Of a stretch of 64,000 bases of DNA, positions 23,001-37,592 are shown one piece after another (the stretch's first letter is position 1; each line of letters starts with the position of its first letter). The DNA lies in assembly GCA_964057225.1 (NCBI GenBank), contig OZ059897.1, forward strand, positions 18,352,001 through 18,416,000. The letters are read 5' to 3'. A model generated the notes under the pieces. It was not told where the DNA came from, ran no database searches, and worked only from the letters and a program-made list of their open reading frames with translations. Source of the DNA: Auanema rhodensis (taxonomy: Eukaryota > Nematoda > Chromadorea > Rhabditida > Rhabditidae). Both the position numbers and the translations under genes were made by a program.

Positions 23001-24645
23001 CTGATAACACAGATCGACGCAGCTTAAAAATCCGCATCGAATGCACTTTACTACATTGAGAAACGCTTGATACAAAAATTAGTTATGATCGTTTGAAAAA
23101 TGATGCATTAGTGTATGTTGAGTTTCCATGTACACTCAACATTGCTTCCAAAAACATTTTGACAAAAATTTTTTCGAAAAATTTCAAAATAATTTAGCAA
23201 AAAGTAGATGTTTTTAGATTCCATTTTTCAAGGCAAAGACGATAGACAATGTTATTCAACGAAAAAATTAATTCTTCAGGGTGAAAATCGAGGATATAAG
23301 TGTGAACTTATATCAGTTGATATCTCGGTGCATTTTTAAGCTAGCGCAAATCTGATAACACAGATCGACGCAGCTTAAAAATCCGCATCGAATGCACTAT
23401 ACTACATTGAGAAACGCTTAATACAAAAATTAGTTATAATCGTTTGAAAAATGATGCATTAGTGTATGTTGAGTTTCCATGTACACTCAACATTGCTTCC
23501 AAAAACATTTTGACAAAAATTTTTTCGAAAAATTTCAAAATAATTTAGCAAAAAGTAGATGTTTTTAGATTTCATTTTTCAAGGCAAAGACGATGGACAA
23601 TGTTATTCAACGAAAAAATTAATTCTTCAGGGTGAAAATCGAGGATATAAGTGTGAACTTATATCAGTTGATATCTCGGTGCATTTTTAAGCTAGCGCAA
23701 ATCTGATAACACAGATCGACGCAGCTTAAAAATCCGCATCGAATGCACTATACTACATTGAGAAACGCTTAATACAAAAATTAGTTATGATCGTTTGAAA
23801 AATGATGCATTAGTGTATGTTGAGTTTCCATGTACACTCAACATTGCTTCCAAAAACATTTTGACAAAAATTTTTTCGAAAAATTTCAAAATAATTTAGC
23901 AAAAAGTAGATGTTTTTAGATTTCTTTTTTCAAGGCAAAGACGATGGACAATGTTATTCAACGAAAAAATCATTTCTTCAGGGTGAAAATCGAGGATATA
24001 AGTGTGAACTTATATCAGTTGATATCTGGGTGCATTTTTAAGCTAGCGCAAATCTGATAACACAGATCGACGCAGCTTAAAAATCCGCATCGAATGCACT
24101 ATACTACATTGAGAAACGCTTGATACAAAAATTAGTTATGATCGTTTGAAAAATGATGCATTAGTGTATGTTGAGTTTCCATGTACACTCAACATTGCTT
24201 CCAAAAACATTTTGACAAAAATTTTTTCGAAAAATTTCAAAATAATTTAGCAAAAAGTAGATGTTTTTAGATTCCATTTTTCAAGGCAAAGACGATAGAC
24301 AATGTTATTCAACGAAAAAATTAATTCTTCAGGGTGAAAATCGAGGATATAAGTGTGAACTTATATCAGTTGATATCTCGGTGCATTTTTAAGCTAGCGC
24401 AAATCTGATAACACAGATCGACGCAGCTTAAAAATCCGCATCGAATGCACTATACTACATTAAGAAACGCTTGATACAAAAATTAGTTATGATCGTTTGA
24501 AAAATGATGCATTAGTGTATGTTGAGTTTCCATGTACAATCAACATTGCTTCCAAAAACATTTTGACAAAAATTTTTTCGAAAAATTTCAAAATAATTTA
24601 GCAAAAAGTAGATGTTTTTAGATTCCATTTTTCAAGGCAAAGACG
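20083..24645 (+). repeat. Higher-order repeat: 7- and 6-monomer units
   Basis: Monomers 43-49 (20083-22539) and 50-55 (22540-24645) share the order CCTAT, TTATTTC/CTTTAC, ATAGAC with TTATAATC, plain with GATTTCTT end, TCATTTC/CTGGG, ATAGAC/AATCAAC. The first unit has one extra ATTAAG monomer (49). Monomers 30-35 (15520-17625) are an earlier, slightly diverged copy of the same order. Confidence 0.75.
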
Positions 24646-27600
24646 ATGGACAATGTTATTCAACGAAAAAATTAATTCTTCAGGGTGAAAATCGAGGATA
24701 TAAGTGTGAACCTATATCAGTTGATATCTCGGTGCATTTTTAAGCTAGCGCAAATCTGATAAGACAGATCGACGCAGCTTAAAAATCCGCATCGAATGCA
24801 CTATACTACATTGAGAAACGCTTAATACAAAAATTAGTTATGATCGTTTGAAAAATGATGCATTAGTGTATGTTGAGTTTCCATGTACACTCAACATTGC
24901 TTCCAAAAACATTTTGACAAAAATTTTTTCGAAAAATTTCAAAATAATTTAGCAAAAAGTAGATGTTTTTAGATTCCTTTTTTCAAGGCAAAGACGATGG
25001 ACAATGTTATTCAACGAAAAAATTATTTCTTCAGGGTGAAAATCGAGGATATAAGTGTGAACTTATATCAGTTGATATCTCGGTGCATTTTTAAGCTAGC
25101 GCAAATCTGATAACACAGATCGACGCAGCTTAAAAATCCGCATCGAATGCACTTTACTACATTGAGAAACGCTTGATACAAAAATTAGTTATGATCGTTT
25201 GAAAAATGATGCATTAGTGTATGTTGAGTTTCCATGTACACTCAACATTGCTTCCAAAAACATTTTGACAAAAATTTTTTCGAAAAATTTCAAAATAATT
25301 TAGCAAAAAGTAGATGTTTTTAGATTCCATTTTTCAAGGCAAAGACGATAGACAATGTTATTCAACGAAAAAATTAATTCTTCAGGGTGAAAATCGAGGA
25401 TATAAGTGTGAACTTATATCAGTTGATATCTCGGTGCATTTTTAAGCTAGCGCAAATCTGATAACACAGATCGACGCAGCTTAAAAATCCGCATCGAATG
25501 CACTATACTACATTGAGAAACGCTTAATACAAAAATTAGTTATAATCGTTTGAAAAATGATGCATTAGTGTATGTTGAGTTTCCATGTACACTCAACATT
25601 GCTTCCAAAAACATTTTGACAAAAATTTTTTCGAAAAATTTCAAAATAATTTAGCAAAAAGTAGATGTTTTTAGATTCCATTTTTCAAGGCAAAGACGAT
25701 AGACAATGTTATTCAACGAAAAAATTAATTCTTTAGGGTGAAAATCGAGGATATAAGTGTGAACTTATATCAGTTGATATCTCGGTGCATTTTTAAGCTA
25801 GCGCAAATCTGATAACACAGATCGACGCAGCTTAAAAATCCGCATCGAATGCACTATACTACATTGAGAAACGCTTAATACATAAATTAGTTATGATCGT
25901 TTGAAAAATGATGCATTAGTGTATGTTGAGTTTCCATGTACACTCAACATTGCTTCCAAAAACATTTTGACAAAAATTTTTTCGAAAAATTTCAAAATAA
26001 TTTAGCAAAAAGTAGATGTTTTTAGATTCCATTTTTCAAGGCAAAGACGATGGACAATGTTATTCAACGAAAAAATTAATTCTTCAGGGTGAAAATCGAG
26101 GATATAAGTGTGAACTTATATCAGTTGATATCTCGGTGCATTTTTAAGCTAGCGCAAATCTGATAACACAGATCGACGCAGCTTAAAAATCCGCATCGAA
26201 TGCACTATACTACATTGAGAAACGCTTAATACATAAATTAGTTATGATCGTTTGAAAAATGATGCATTAGTGTATGTTGAGTTTCCATGTACACTCAACA
26301 TTGCTTCCAAAAACATTTTGACAAAAATTTTTTCGAAAAATTTCAAAATAATTTAGCAAAAAGTAGATGTTTTTAGATTCCATTTTTCAAGGCAAAGACG
26401 ATGGACAATGTTATTCAACGAAAAAATTAATTCTTCAGGGTGAAAATCGAAGATATAAGTGTGAACTTATATCAGTTGATATCTCGGTGCATTTTTAAGC
26501 TAGCGCAAATCTGATAACACAGATCGACGCAGCTTAAAAATCCGCATCGAATGCACTATACTACATTGAGAAACGCTTATTACAAAAATTAGTTATAATC
26601 GTTTGAAAAATGATGCATTAGTGTATGTTGAGTTTCCATGTACACTCAACATTGCTTCCAAAAACATTTTGACAAAAATTTTTTCGAAAAATTTCAAAAT
26701 AATTTAGCAAAAAGTAGATGTTTTTAGATTCCATTTTTCAAGGCAAAGACGATGGACAATGTTATTCAACGAAAAAATTAATTCTTCAGGGTGAAAATCG
26801 AAGATATAAGTGTGAACTTATATCAGTTGATATCTCGGTGCATTTTTAAGCTAGCGCAAATCTGATAACACAGATCGACGCAGCTTAAAAATCCGCATCG
26901 AATGCACTATACTACATTGAGAAACGCTTAATACAAAAATTAGTTATAATCGTTTGAAAAATGATGCATTAGTGTATGTTGAGTTTCCATGTACACTCAA
27001 CATTGCTTCCAAAAACATTTTGACAAAAATTTTTTCGAAAAATTTCAAAATAATTTAGCAAAAAGTAGATGTTTTTAGATTCCATTTTTCAAGGCAAAGA
27101 CGATGGACAATGTTATTCAACGAAAAAATTAATTCTTCAGGGTGAAAATCGAGGATATAAGTGTGAACTTATATCAGTTGATATCTCGGTGCATTTTTAA
27201 GCTAGCGCAAATCTGATAACACAGATCGACGCAGCTTAAAAATCCGCATCGAATGCACTATACTACATTGAGAAACGCTTAATACAAAAATTAGTTATAA
27301 TCGTTTGAAAAATGATGCATTAGTGTATGTTGAGTTTCCATGTACACTCAACATTGCTTCCAAAAACATTTTGACAAAAATTTTTTCGAAAAATTTCAAA
27401 ATAATTTAGCAAAAAGTAGATGTTTTTAGATTCCATTTTTCAAGGCAAAGACGATAGACAATGTTATTCAACGAAAAAATTAATTCTTCAGGGTGAAAAT
27501 CGAGGATATAAGTGTGAACTTATATCAGTTGATATCTCGGTGCATTTTTAAGCTAGCGCAAATCTGATAACACAGATCGACGCAGCTTAAAAATCCGCAT

Positions 27601-28857
27601 CGAATGCACTATACTACATTAAGAAACGCTTGATACAAAAATTAGTTATGATCGTTTGAAAAATGATGCATTAGTGTATGTTGAGTTTCCATGTACAATC
27701 AACATTGCTTCCAAAAACATTTTGACAAAAATTTTTTCGAAAAATTTCAAAATAATTTAGCAAAAAGTAGATGTTTTTAGATTCCATTTTTCAAGGCAAA
27801 GACGATGGACAATGTTATTCAACGAAAAAATTAATTCTTCAGGGTGAAAATCGAGGATATAAGTGTGAACCTATATCAGTTGATATCTCGGTGCATTTTT
27901 AAGCTAGCGCAAATCTGATAAGACAGATCGACGCAGCTTAAAAATCCGCATCGAATGCACTATACTACATTGAGAAACGCTTAATACAAAAATTAGTTAT
28001 GATCGTTTGAAAAATGATGCATTAGTGTATGTTGAGTTTCCATGTACACTCAACATTGCTTCCAAAAACATTTTGACAAAAATTTTTTCGAAAAATTTCA
28101 AAATAATTTAGCAAAAAGTAGATGTTTTTAGATTCCTTTTTTCAAGGCAAAGACGATGGACAATGTTATTCAACGAAAAAATTATTTCTTCAGGGTGAAA
28201 ATCGAGGATATAAGTGTGAACTTATATCAGTTGATATCTCGGTGCATTTTTAAGCTAGCGCAAATCTGATAACACAGATCGACGCAGCTTAAAAATCCGC
28301 ATCGAATGCACTTTACTACATTGAGAAACGCTTGATACAAAAATTAGTTATGATCGTTTGAAAAATGATGCATTAGTGTATGTTGAGTTTCCATGTACAC
28401 TCAACATTGCTTCCAAAAACATTTTGACAAAAATTTTTTCGAAAAATTTCAAAATAATTTAGCAAAAAGTAGATGTTTTTAGATTCCATTTTTCAAAGCG
28501 AAGACGATAGACAATGTTATTCAACGAAAAAATTAATTCTTCAGGGTGAAAATCGAGGATATAAGTGTGAACTTATATCAGTTGATATCTCGGTGCATTT
28601 TTAAGCTAGCGCAAATCTGATAACACAGATCGACGCAGCTTAAAAATCCGCATCGAATGCACTATACTACATTGAGAAACGCTTGATACAAAAATTAGTT
28701 ATGATCGTTTGAAAAATGATGCATTAGTGTATGTTGAGTTTCCATGTACACTCAACATTGCTTCCAAAAACATTTTGACAAAAATTTTTTCGAAAAATTT
28801 CAAAATAATTTAGCAAAAAGTAGATGTTTTTAGATTCCATTTTTCAAGGCAAAGACG

Positions 28858-30963
28858 ATAGACAATGTTATTCAACGAAAAAATTAATTCTTCAGGGTGA
28901 AAATCGAGGATATAAGTGTGAACTTATATCAGTTGATATCTCGGTGCATTTTTAAGCTAGCGCAAATCTGATAACACAGATCGACGCAGCTTAAAAATCC
29001 GCATCGAATGCACTATACTACATTGAGAAACGCTTAATACAAAAATTAGTTATAATCGTTTGAAAAATGATGCATTAGTGTATGTTGAGTTTCCATGTAC
29101 ACTCAACATTGCTTCCAAAAACATTTTGACAAAAATTTTTTAGAAAAATTTCAAAATAATTTAGCAAAAAGTAGATGTTTTTAGATTCCATTTTTCAAGG
29201 CAAAGACGATAGACAATGTTATTCAACGAAAAAATTAATTCTTTAGGGTGAAAATCGAGGATATAAGTGTGAACTTATATCAGTTGATATCTCGGTGCAT
29301 TTTTAAGCTAGCGCAAATCTGATAACACAGATCGACGCAGCTTAAAAATCCGCATCGAATGCACTATACTACATTGAGAAACGCTTAATACATAAATTAG
29401 TTATGATCGTTTGAAAAATGATGCATTAGTGTATGTTGAGTTTCCATGTACACTCAACATTGCTTCCAAAAACATTTTGACAAAAATTTTTTCGAAAAAT
29501 TTCAAAATAATTTAGCAAAAAGTAGATGTTTTTAGATTCCATTTTTCAAGGCAAAGACGATAGACAATGTTATTCAACGAAAAAATTAATTCTTCAGGGT
29601 GAAAATCGAGGATATAAGTGTGAACTTATATCAGTTGATATCTCGGTGCATTTTTAAGCTAGCGCAAATCTGATAACACAGATCGACGCAGCTTAAAAAT
29701 CCGCATCGAATGCACTATACTACATTGAGAAACGCTTAATACAAAAATTAGTTATAATCGTTTGAAAAATGATGCATTAGTGTATGTTGAGTTTCCATGT
29801 ACACTCAACATTGCTTCCAAAAACATTTTGACAAAAATTTTTTCGAAAAATTTCAAAATAATTTAGCAAAAAGTAGATGTTTTTAGATTCCATTTTTCAA
29901 GGCAAAGACGATAGACAATGTTATTCAACGAAAAAATTAATTCTTTAGGGTGAAAATCGAGGATATAAGTGTGAACTTATATCAGTTGATATCTCGGTGC
30001 ATTTTTAAGCTAGCGCAAATCTGATAACACAGATCGACGCAGCTTAAAAATCCGCATCGAATGCACTATACTACATTGAGAAACGCTTAATACATAAATT
30101 AGTTATGATCGTTTGAAAAATGATGCATTAGTGTATGTTGAGTTTCCATGTACACTCAACATTGCTTCCAAAAACATTTTGACAAAAATTTTTTCGAAAA
30201 ATTTCAAAATAATTTAGCAAAAAGTAGATGTTTTTAGATTCCATTTTTCAAGGCAAAGACGATAGACAATGTTATTCAACGAAAAAATTAATTCTTCAGG
30301 GTGAAAATCGAGGATATAAGTGTGAACTTATATCAGTTGATATCTCGGTGCATTTTTAAGCTAGCGCAAATCTGATAACACAGATCGACGCAGCTTAAAA
30401 ATCCGCATCGAATGCACTATACTACATTGAGAAACGCTTAATACAAAAATTAGTTATAATCGTTTGAAAAATGATGCATTAGTGTATGTTGAGTTTCCAT
30501 GTACACTCAACATTGCTTCCAAAAACATTTTGACAAAAATTTTTTCGAAAAATTTCAAAATAATTTAGCAAAAAGTAGATGTTTTTAGATTCCATTTTTC
30601 AAGGCAAAGACGATAGACAATGTTATTCAACGAAAAAATTAATTCTTTAGGGTGAAAATCGAGGATATAAGTGTGAACTTATATCAGTTGATATCTCGGT
30701 GCATTTTTAAGCTAGCGCAAATCTGATAACACAGATCGACGCAGCTTAAAAATCCGCATCGAATGCACTATACTACATTGAGAAACGCTTAATACATAAA
30801 TTAGTTATGATCGTTTGAAAAATGATGCATTAGTGTATGTTGAGTTTCCATGTACACTCAACATTGCTTCCAAAAACATTTTGACAAAAATTTTTTCGAA
30901 AAATTTCAAAATAATTTAGCAAAAAGTAGATGTTTTTAGATTCCATTTTTCAAGGCAAAGACG
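28858..30963 (+). repeat. Higher-order repeat: dimer, three copies
   Basis: Monomers 68-73 alternate between an ATAGAC copy with TTATAATC and an ATAGAC copy with ATTCTTTAGGG and AATACATAAA. The 702-bp dimer is present three times in a row. Confidence 0.85.
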
Positions 30964-33900
30964 ATGGACAATGTTATTCAACGAAAAAATTAATTCTTCA
31001 GGGTGAAAATCGAGGATATAAGTGTGAACTTATATCAGTTGATATCTCGGTGCATTTTTAAGCTAGCGCAAATCTGATAACACAGATCGACGCAGCTTAA
31101 AAATCCGCATCGAATGCACTATACTACATTGAGAAACGCTTAATACATAAATTAGTTATGATCGTTTGAAAAATGATGCATTAGTGTATGTTGAGTTTCC
31201 ATGTACACTCAACATTGCTTCCAAAAACATTTTGACAAAAATTTTTTCGAAAAATTTCAAAATAATTTAGCAAAAAGTAGATGTTTTTAGATTCCATTTT
31301 TCAAGGCAAAGACGATGGACAATGTTATTCAACGAAAAAATTAATTCTTCAGGGTGAAAATCGAAGATATAAGTGTGAACTTATATCAGTTGATATCTCG
31401 GTGCATTTTTAAGCTAGCGCAAATCTGATAACACAGATCGACGCAGCTTAAAAATCCGCATCGAATGCACTATACTACATTGAGAAACGCTTAATACAAA
31501 AATTAGTTATAATCGTTTGAAAAATGATGCATTAGTGTATGTTGAGTTTCCATGTACACTCAACATTGCTTCCAAAAACATTTTGACAAAAATTTTTTCG
31601 AAAAATTTCAAAATAATTTAGCAAAAAGTAGATGTTTTTAGATTCCATTTTTCAAGGCAAAGACGATGGACAATGTTATTCAACGAAAAAATTAATTCTT
31701 CAGGGTGAAAATCGAAGATATAAGTGTGAACTTATATCAGTTGATATCTCGGTGCATTTTTAAGCTAGCGCAAATCTGATAACACAGATCGACGCAGCTT
31801 AAAAATCCGCATCGAATGCACTATACTACATTGAGAAACGCTTAATACAAAAATTAGTTATAATCGTTTGAAAAATGATGCATTAGTGTATGTTGAGTTT
31901 CCATGTACACTCAACATTGCTTCCAAAAACATTTTGACAAAAATTTTTTCGAAAAATTTCAAAATAATTTAGCAAAAAGTAGATGTTTTTAGATTCCATT
32001 TTTCAAGGCAAAGACGATGGACAATGTTATTCAACGAAAAAATTAATTCTTCAGGGTGAAAATCGAGGATATAAGTGTGAACTTATATCAGTTGATATCT
32101 CGGTGCATTTTTAAGCTAGCGCAAATCTGATAACACAGATCGACGCAGCTTAAAAATCCGCATCGAATGCACTATACTACATTGAGAAACGCTTAATACA
32201 AAAATTAGTTATAATCGTTTGAAAAATGATGCATTAGTGTATGTTGAGTTTCCATGTACACTCAACATTGCTTCCAAAAACATTTTGACAAAAATTTTTT
32301 CGAAAAATTTCAAAATAATTTAGCAAAAAGTAGATGTTTTTAGATTCCATTTTTCAAGGCAAAGACGATGGACAATGTTATTCAACGAAAAAATTAATTC
32401 TTCAGGGTGAAAATCGAAGATATAAGTGTGAACTTATATCAGTTGATATCTCGGTGCATTTTTAAGCTAGCGCAAATCTGATAACACAGATCGACGCAGC
32501 TTAAAAATCCGCATCGAATGCACTATACTACATTGAGAAACGCTCAATACAAAAATTAGTTATAATCGTTTGAAAAATGATGCATTAGTGTATGTTGAGT
32601 TTCCATGTACACTCAACATTGCTTCCAAAAACATTTTGACAAAAATTTTTTCGAAAAATTTCAAAATAATTTAGCAAAAAGTAGATGTTTTTAGATTCCA
32701 TTTTTCAAGGCAAAGACGATGGACAATGTTATTCAACGAAAAAATTAATTCTTCAGGGTGAAAATCGAAGATATAAGTGTGAACTTATATCAGTTGATAT
32801 CTCGGTGCATTTTTAAGCTAGCGCAAATCTGATAACACAGATCGACGCAGCTTAAAAATCCGCATCGAATGCACTATACTACATTGAGAAACGCTTAATA
32901 CAAAAATTAGTTATAATCGTTTGAAAAATGATGCATTAGTGTATGTTGAGTTTCCATGTACACTCAACATTGCTTCCAAAAACATTTTGACAAAAATTTT
33001 TTCGCAAAATTTCAAAATAATTTAGCAAAAAGTAGATGTTTTTAGATTCCATTTTTCAAGGCAAAGACGATGGACAATGTTATTCAACGAAAAAATTAAT
33101 TCTTCAGGGTGAAAATCGAGGATATAAGTGTGAACTTATATCAGTTGATATCTCGGTGCATTTTTAAGCTAGCGCAAATCTGATAACACAGATCGACGCA
33201 GCTTAAAAATCCGCATCGAATGCACTATACTACATTGAGAAACGCTTAATACATAAATTAGTTATGATCGTTTGAAAAATGATGCATTAGTGTATGTTGA
33301 GTTTCCATGTACACTCAACATTGCTTCCAAAAACATTTTGACAAAAATTTTTTCGAAAAATTTCAAAATAATTTAGCAAAAAGTAGATGTTTTTAGATTC
33401 CATTTTTCAAGGCAAAGACGATGGACAATGTTATTCAACGAAAAAATTAATTCTTCAGGGTGAAAATCGAGGATATAAGTGTGAACTTATATCAGTTGAT
33501 ATCTCGGTGCATTTTTAAGCTAGCGCAAATCTGATAACACAGATCGACGCAGCTTAAAAATCCGCATCGAATGCACTATACTACATTGAGAAACGCTTAA
33601 TACATAAATTAGTTATGATCGTTTGAAAAATGATGCATTAGTGTATGTTGAGTTTCCATGTACACTCAACATTGCTTCCAAAAACATTTTGACAAAAATT
33701 TTTTCGAAAAATTTCAAAATAATTTAGCAAAAAGTAGATGTTTTTAGATTCCATTTTTCAAGGCAAAGACGATGGACAATGTTATTCAACGAAAAAATTA
33801 ATTCTTCAGGGTGAAAATCGAAGATATAAGTGTGAACTTATATCAGTTGATATCTCGGTGCATTTTTAAGCTAGCGCAAATCTGATAACACAGATCGACG

Positions 33901-36900
33901 CAGCTTAAAAATCCGCATCGAATGCACTATACTACATTGAGAAACGCTCAATACAAAAATTAGTTATAATCGTTTGAAAAATGATGCATTAGTGTATGTT
34001 GAGTTTCCATGTACACTCAACATTGCTTCCAAAAACATTTTGACAAAAATTTTTTCGAAAAATTTCAAAATAATTTAGCAAAAAGTAGATGTTTTTAGAT
34101 TCCATTTTTCAAGGCAAAGACGATGGACAATGTTATTCAACGAAAAAATTAATTCTTCAGGGTGAAAATCGAAGATATAAGTGTGAACTTATATCAGTTG
34201 ATATCTCGGTGCATTTTTAAGCTAGCGCAAATCTGATAACACAGATCGACGCAGCTTAAAAATCCGCATCGAATGCACTATACTACATTGAGAAACGCTC
34301 AATACAAAAATTAGTTATAATCGTTTGAAAAATGATGCATTAGTGTATGTTGAGTTTCCATGTACACTCAACATTGCTTCCAAAAACATTTTGACAAAAA
34401 TTTTTTCGAAAAATTTCAAAATAATTTAGCAAAAAGTAGATGTTTTTAGATTCCATTTTTCAAGGCAAAGACGATGGACAATGTTATTCAACGAAAAAAT
34501 TAATTCTTCAGGGTGAAAATCGAAGATATAAGTGTGAACTTATATCAGTTGATATCTCGGTGCATTTTTAAGCTAGCGCAAATCTGATAACACAGATCGA
34601 CGCAGCTTAAAAATCCGCATCGAATGCACTATACTACATTGAGAAACGCTCAATACAAAAATTAGTTATAATCGTTTGAAAAATGATGCATTAGTGTATG
34701 TTGAGTTTCCATGTACACTCAACATTGCTTCCAAAAACATTTTGACAAAAATTTTTTCGAAAAATTTCAAAATAATTTAGCAAAAAGTAGATGTTTTTAG
34801 ATTCCATTTTTCAAGGCAAAGACGATGGACAATGTTATTCAACGAAAAAATTAATTCTTCAGGGTGAAAATCGAAGATATAAGTGTGAACTTATATCAGT
34901 TGATATCTCGGTGCATTTTTAAGCTAGCGCAAATCTGATAACACAGATCGACGCAGCTTAAAAATCCGCATCGAATGCACTATACTACATTGAGAAACGC
35001 TTAATACAAAAATTAGTTATAATCGTTTGAAAAATGATGCATTAGTGTATGTTGAGTTTCCATGTACACTCAACATTGCTTCCAAAAACATTTTGACAAA
35101 AATTTTTTCGAAAAATTTCAAAATAATTTAGCAAAAAGTAGATGTTTTTAGATTCCATTTTTCAAGGCAAAGACGATGGACAATGTTATTCAACGAAAAA
35201 ATTAATTCTTCAGGGTGAAAATCGAGGATATAAGTGTGAACTTATATCAGTTGATATCTCGGTGCATTTTTAAGCTAGCGCAAATCTGATAACACAGATC
35301 GACGCAGCTTAAAAATCCGCATCGAATGCACTATACTACATTGAGAAACGCTTAATACAAAAATTAGTTATAATCGTTTGAAAAATGATGCATTAGTGTA
35401 TGTTGAGTTTCCATGTACACTCAACATTGCTTCCAAAAACATTTTGACAAAAATTTTTTCGAAAAATTTCAAAATAATTTAGCAAAAAGTAGATGTTTTT
35501 AGATTCCACTTTTCAAGGCAAAGACGATGGACAATGTTATTCAACGAAAAAATTAATTCTTCAGGGTGAAAATCGAGGATATAAGTGTGAACTTATATCA
35601 GTTGATATCTCGGTGCATTTTTAAGCTAGCGCAAATCTGATAACACAGATCGACGCAGCTTAAAAATCCGCATCGAATGCACTATACTACATTAAGAATC
35701 GCTTGATACAAAAATTAGTTATGATCGTTTGAAAAATGATGCATTAGTGTATGTTGAGTTTCCATGTACACTCAACATTGCTTCCAAAAACATTTTGACA
35801 AAAATTTTTTCGAAAAATTTCAAAAAAATTTAGCAAAAAATAGATGTTTTTAGATTCCATTTTTCAAGGCAAAGACGATGGACAATGTTATTCAACGAAA
35901 AAATTAATTCTTCAGGGTGAAAATCGAGGATATAAGTGTGAACTTATATCAGTTGATATCTCGGTGCATTTTTAAGCTAGCGCAAATCTGATAACACAGA
36001 TCGACGCAGCTTAAAAATTCGCATCGAATGCACTATACTACATTAAGAAACGCTTGATACAAAAATTAGTTATGATCGTTTGAAAAATGATGCATTAGTG
36101 TATGTTGAGTTTCCATGTACAATCAACATTGCTTCCAAAAACATTTTGACAAAAATTTTTTCGAAAAATTTCAAAATAATTTAGCAAAAAGTAGATGTTT
36201 TTAGATTCCATTTTTCAAGGCAAAGACGATGGACAATGTTATTCAACGAAAAAATTAATTCTTCAGGGTGAAAATCGAGGATATAAGTGTGAACCTATAT
36301 CAGTTGATATCTCGGTGCATTTTTAAGCTAGCGCAAATCTGATAACACAGATCGACGCAGCTTAAAAATCCGCATCGAATGCACTATACTACATTGAGAA
36401 ACGCTTAATACAAAAATTAGTTATGATCGTTTGAAAAATGATGCATTAGTGTATGTTGAGTTTCCATGTACACTCAACATTGCTTCCAAAAACATTTTGA
36501 CAAAAATTTTTTCGAAAAATTTCAAAATAATTTAGCAAAAAGTAGATGTTTTTAGATTCCATTTTTCAAGGCAAAGACGATGGACAATGTTATTCAACGA
36601 AAAAATTAATTCTTCAGGGTGAAAATCGAGGATATAAGTGTGAACTTATATCAGTTGATATCTCGGTGCATTTTTAAGCTAGCGCAAATCTGATAACACA
36701 GATCGACGCAGCTTAAAAATCCGCATCGAATGCACTATACTACATTAAGAATCGCTTGATACAAAAATTAGTTATGATCGTTTGAAAAATGATGCATTAG
36801 TGTATGTTGAGTTTCCATGTACACTCAACATTGCTTCCAAAAACATTTTGACAAAAATTTTTTCGAAAAATTTCAAAAAAATTTAGCAAAAAATAGATGT

Positions 36901-37587
36901 TTTTAGATTCCATTTTTCAAGGCAAAGACGATGGACAATGTTATTCAACGAAAAAATTAATTCTTCAGGGTGAAAATCGAGGATATAAGTGTGAACTTAT
37001 ATCAGTTGATATCTCGGTGCATTTTTAAGCTAGCGCAAATCTGATAACACAGATCGACGCAGCTTAAAAATCCGCATCGAATGCACTATACTACATTAAG
37101 AAACGCTTGATACAAAAATTAGTTATGATCGTTTGAAAAATGATGCATTAGTGTATGTTGAGTTTCCATGTACAATCAACATTGCTTCCAAAAACATTTT
37201 GACAAAAATTTTTTCGAAAAATTTCAAAATAATTTAGCAAAAAGTAGATGTTTTTAGATTCCATTTTTCAAGGCAAAGACGATGGACAATGTTATTCAAC
37301 GAAAAAATTAATTCTTCAGGGTGAAAATCGAGGATATAAGTGTGAACCTATATCAGTTGATATCTCGGTGCATTTTTAAGCTAGCGCAAATCTGATAACA
37401 CAGATCGACGCAGCTTAAAAATCCGCATCGAATGCACTATACTACATTGAGAAACGCTTAATACAAAAATTAGTTATAATCGTTTGAAAAATGATGCATT
37501 AGTGTATGTTGAGTTTCCATGTACACTCAACATTGCTTCCAAAAACATTTTGACAAAAATTTTTTCGAAAAATTTCAAAATAATTTA

Positions 37588-37592
37588 GAAAA
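37588..37592 (+). other. 2-bp deletion, the only net length change in the array
   Basis: Monomer 92 reads TTTAGAAAAGTAG where other copies read TTTAGCAAAAAGTAG. All later monomers are shifted by exactly -2 relative to a 351-bp grid from 5341. The next copy also has CAAAGCAAAG for CAAGGCAAAG in the junction. Confidence 0.9.
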
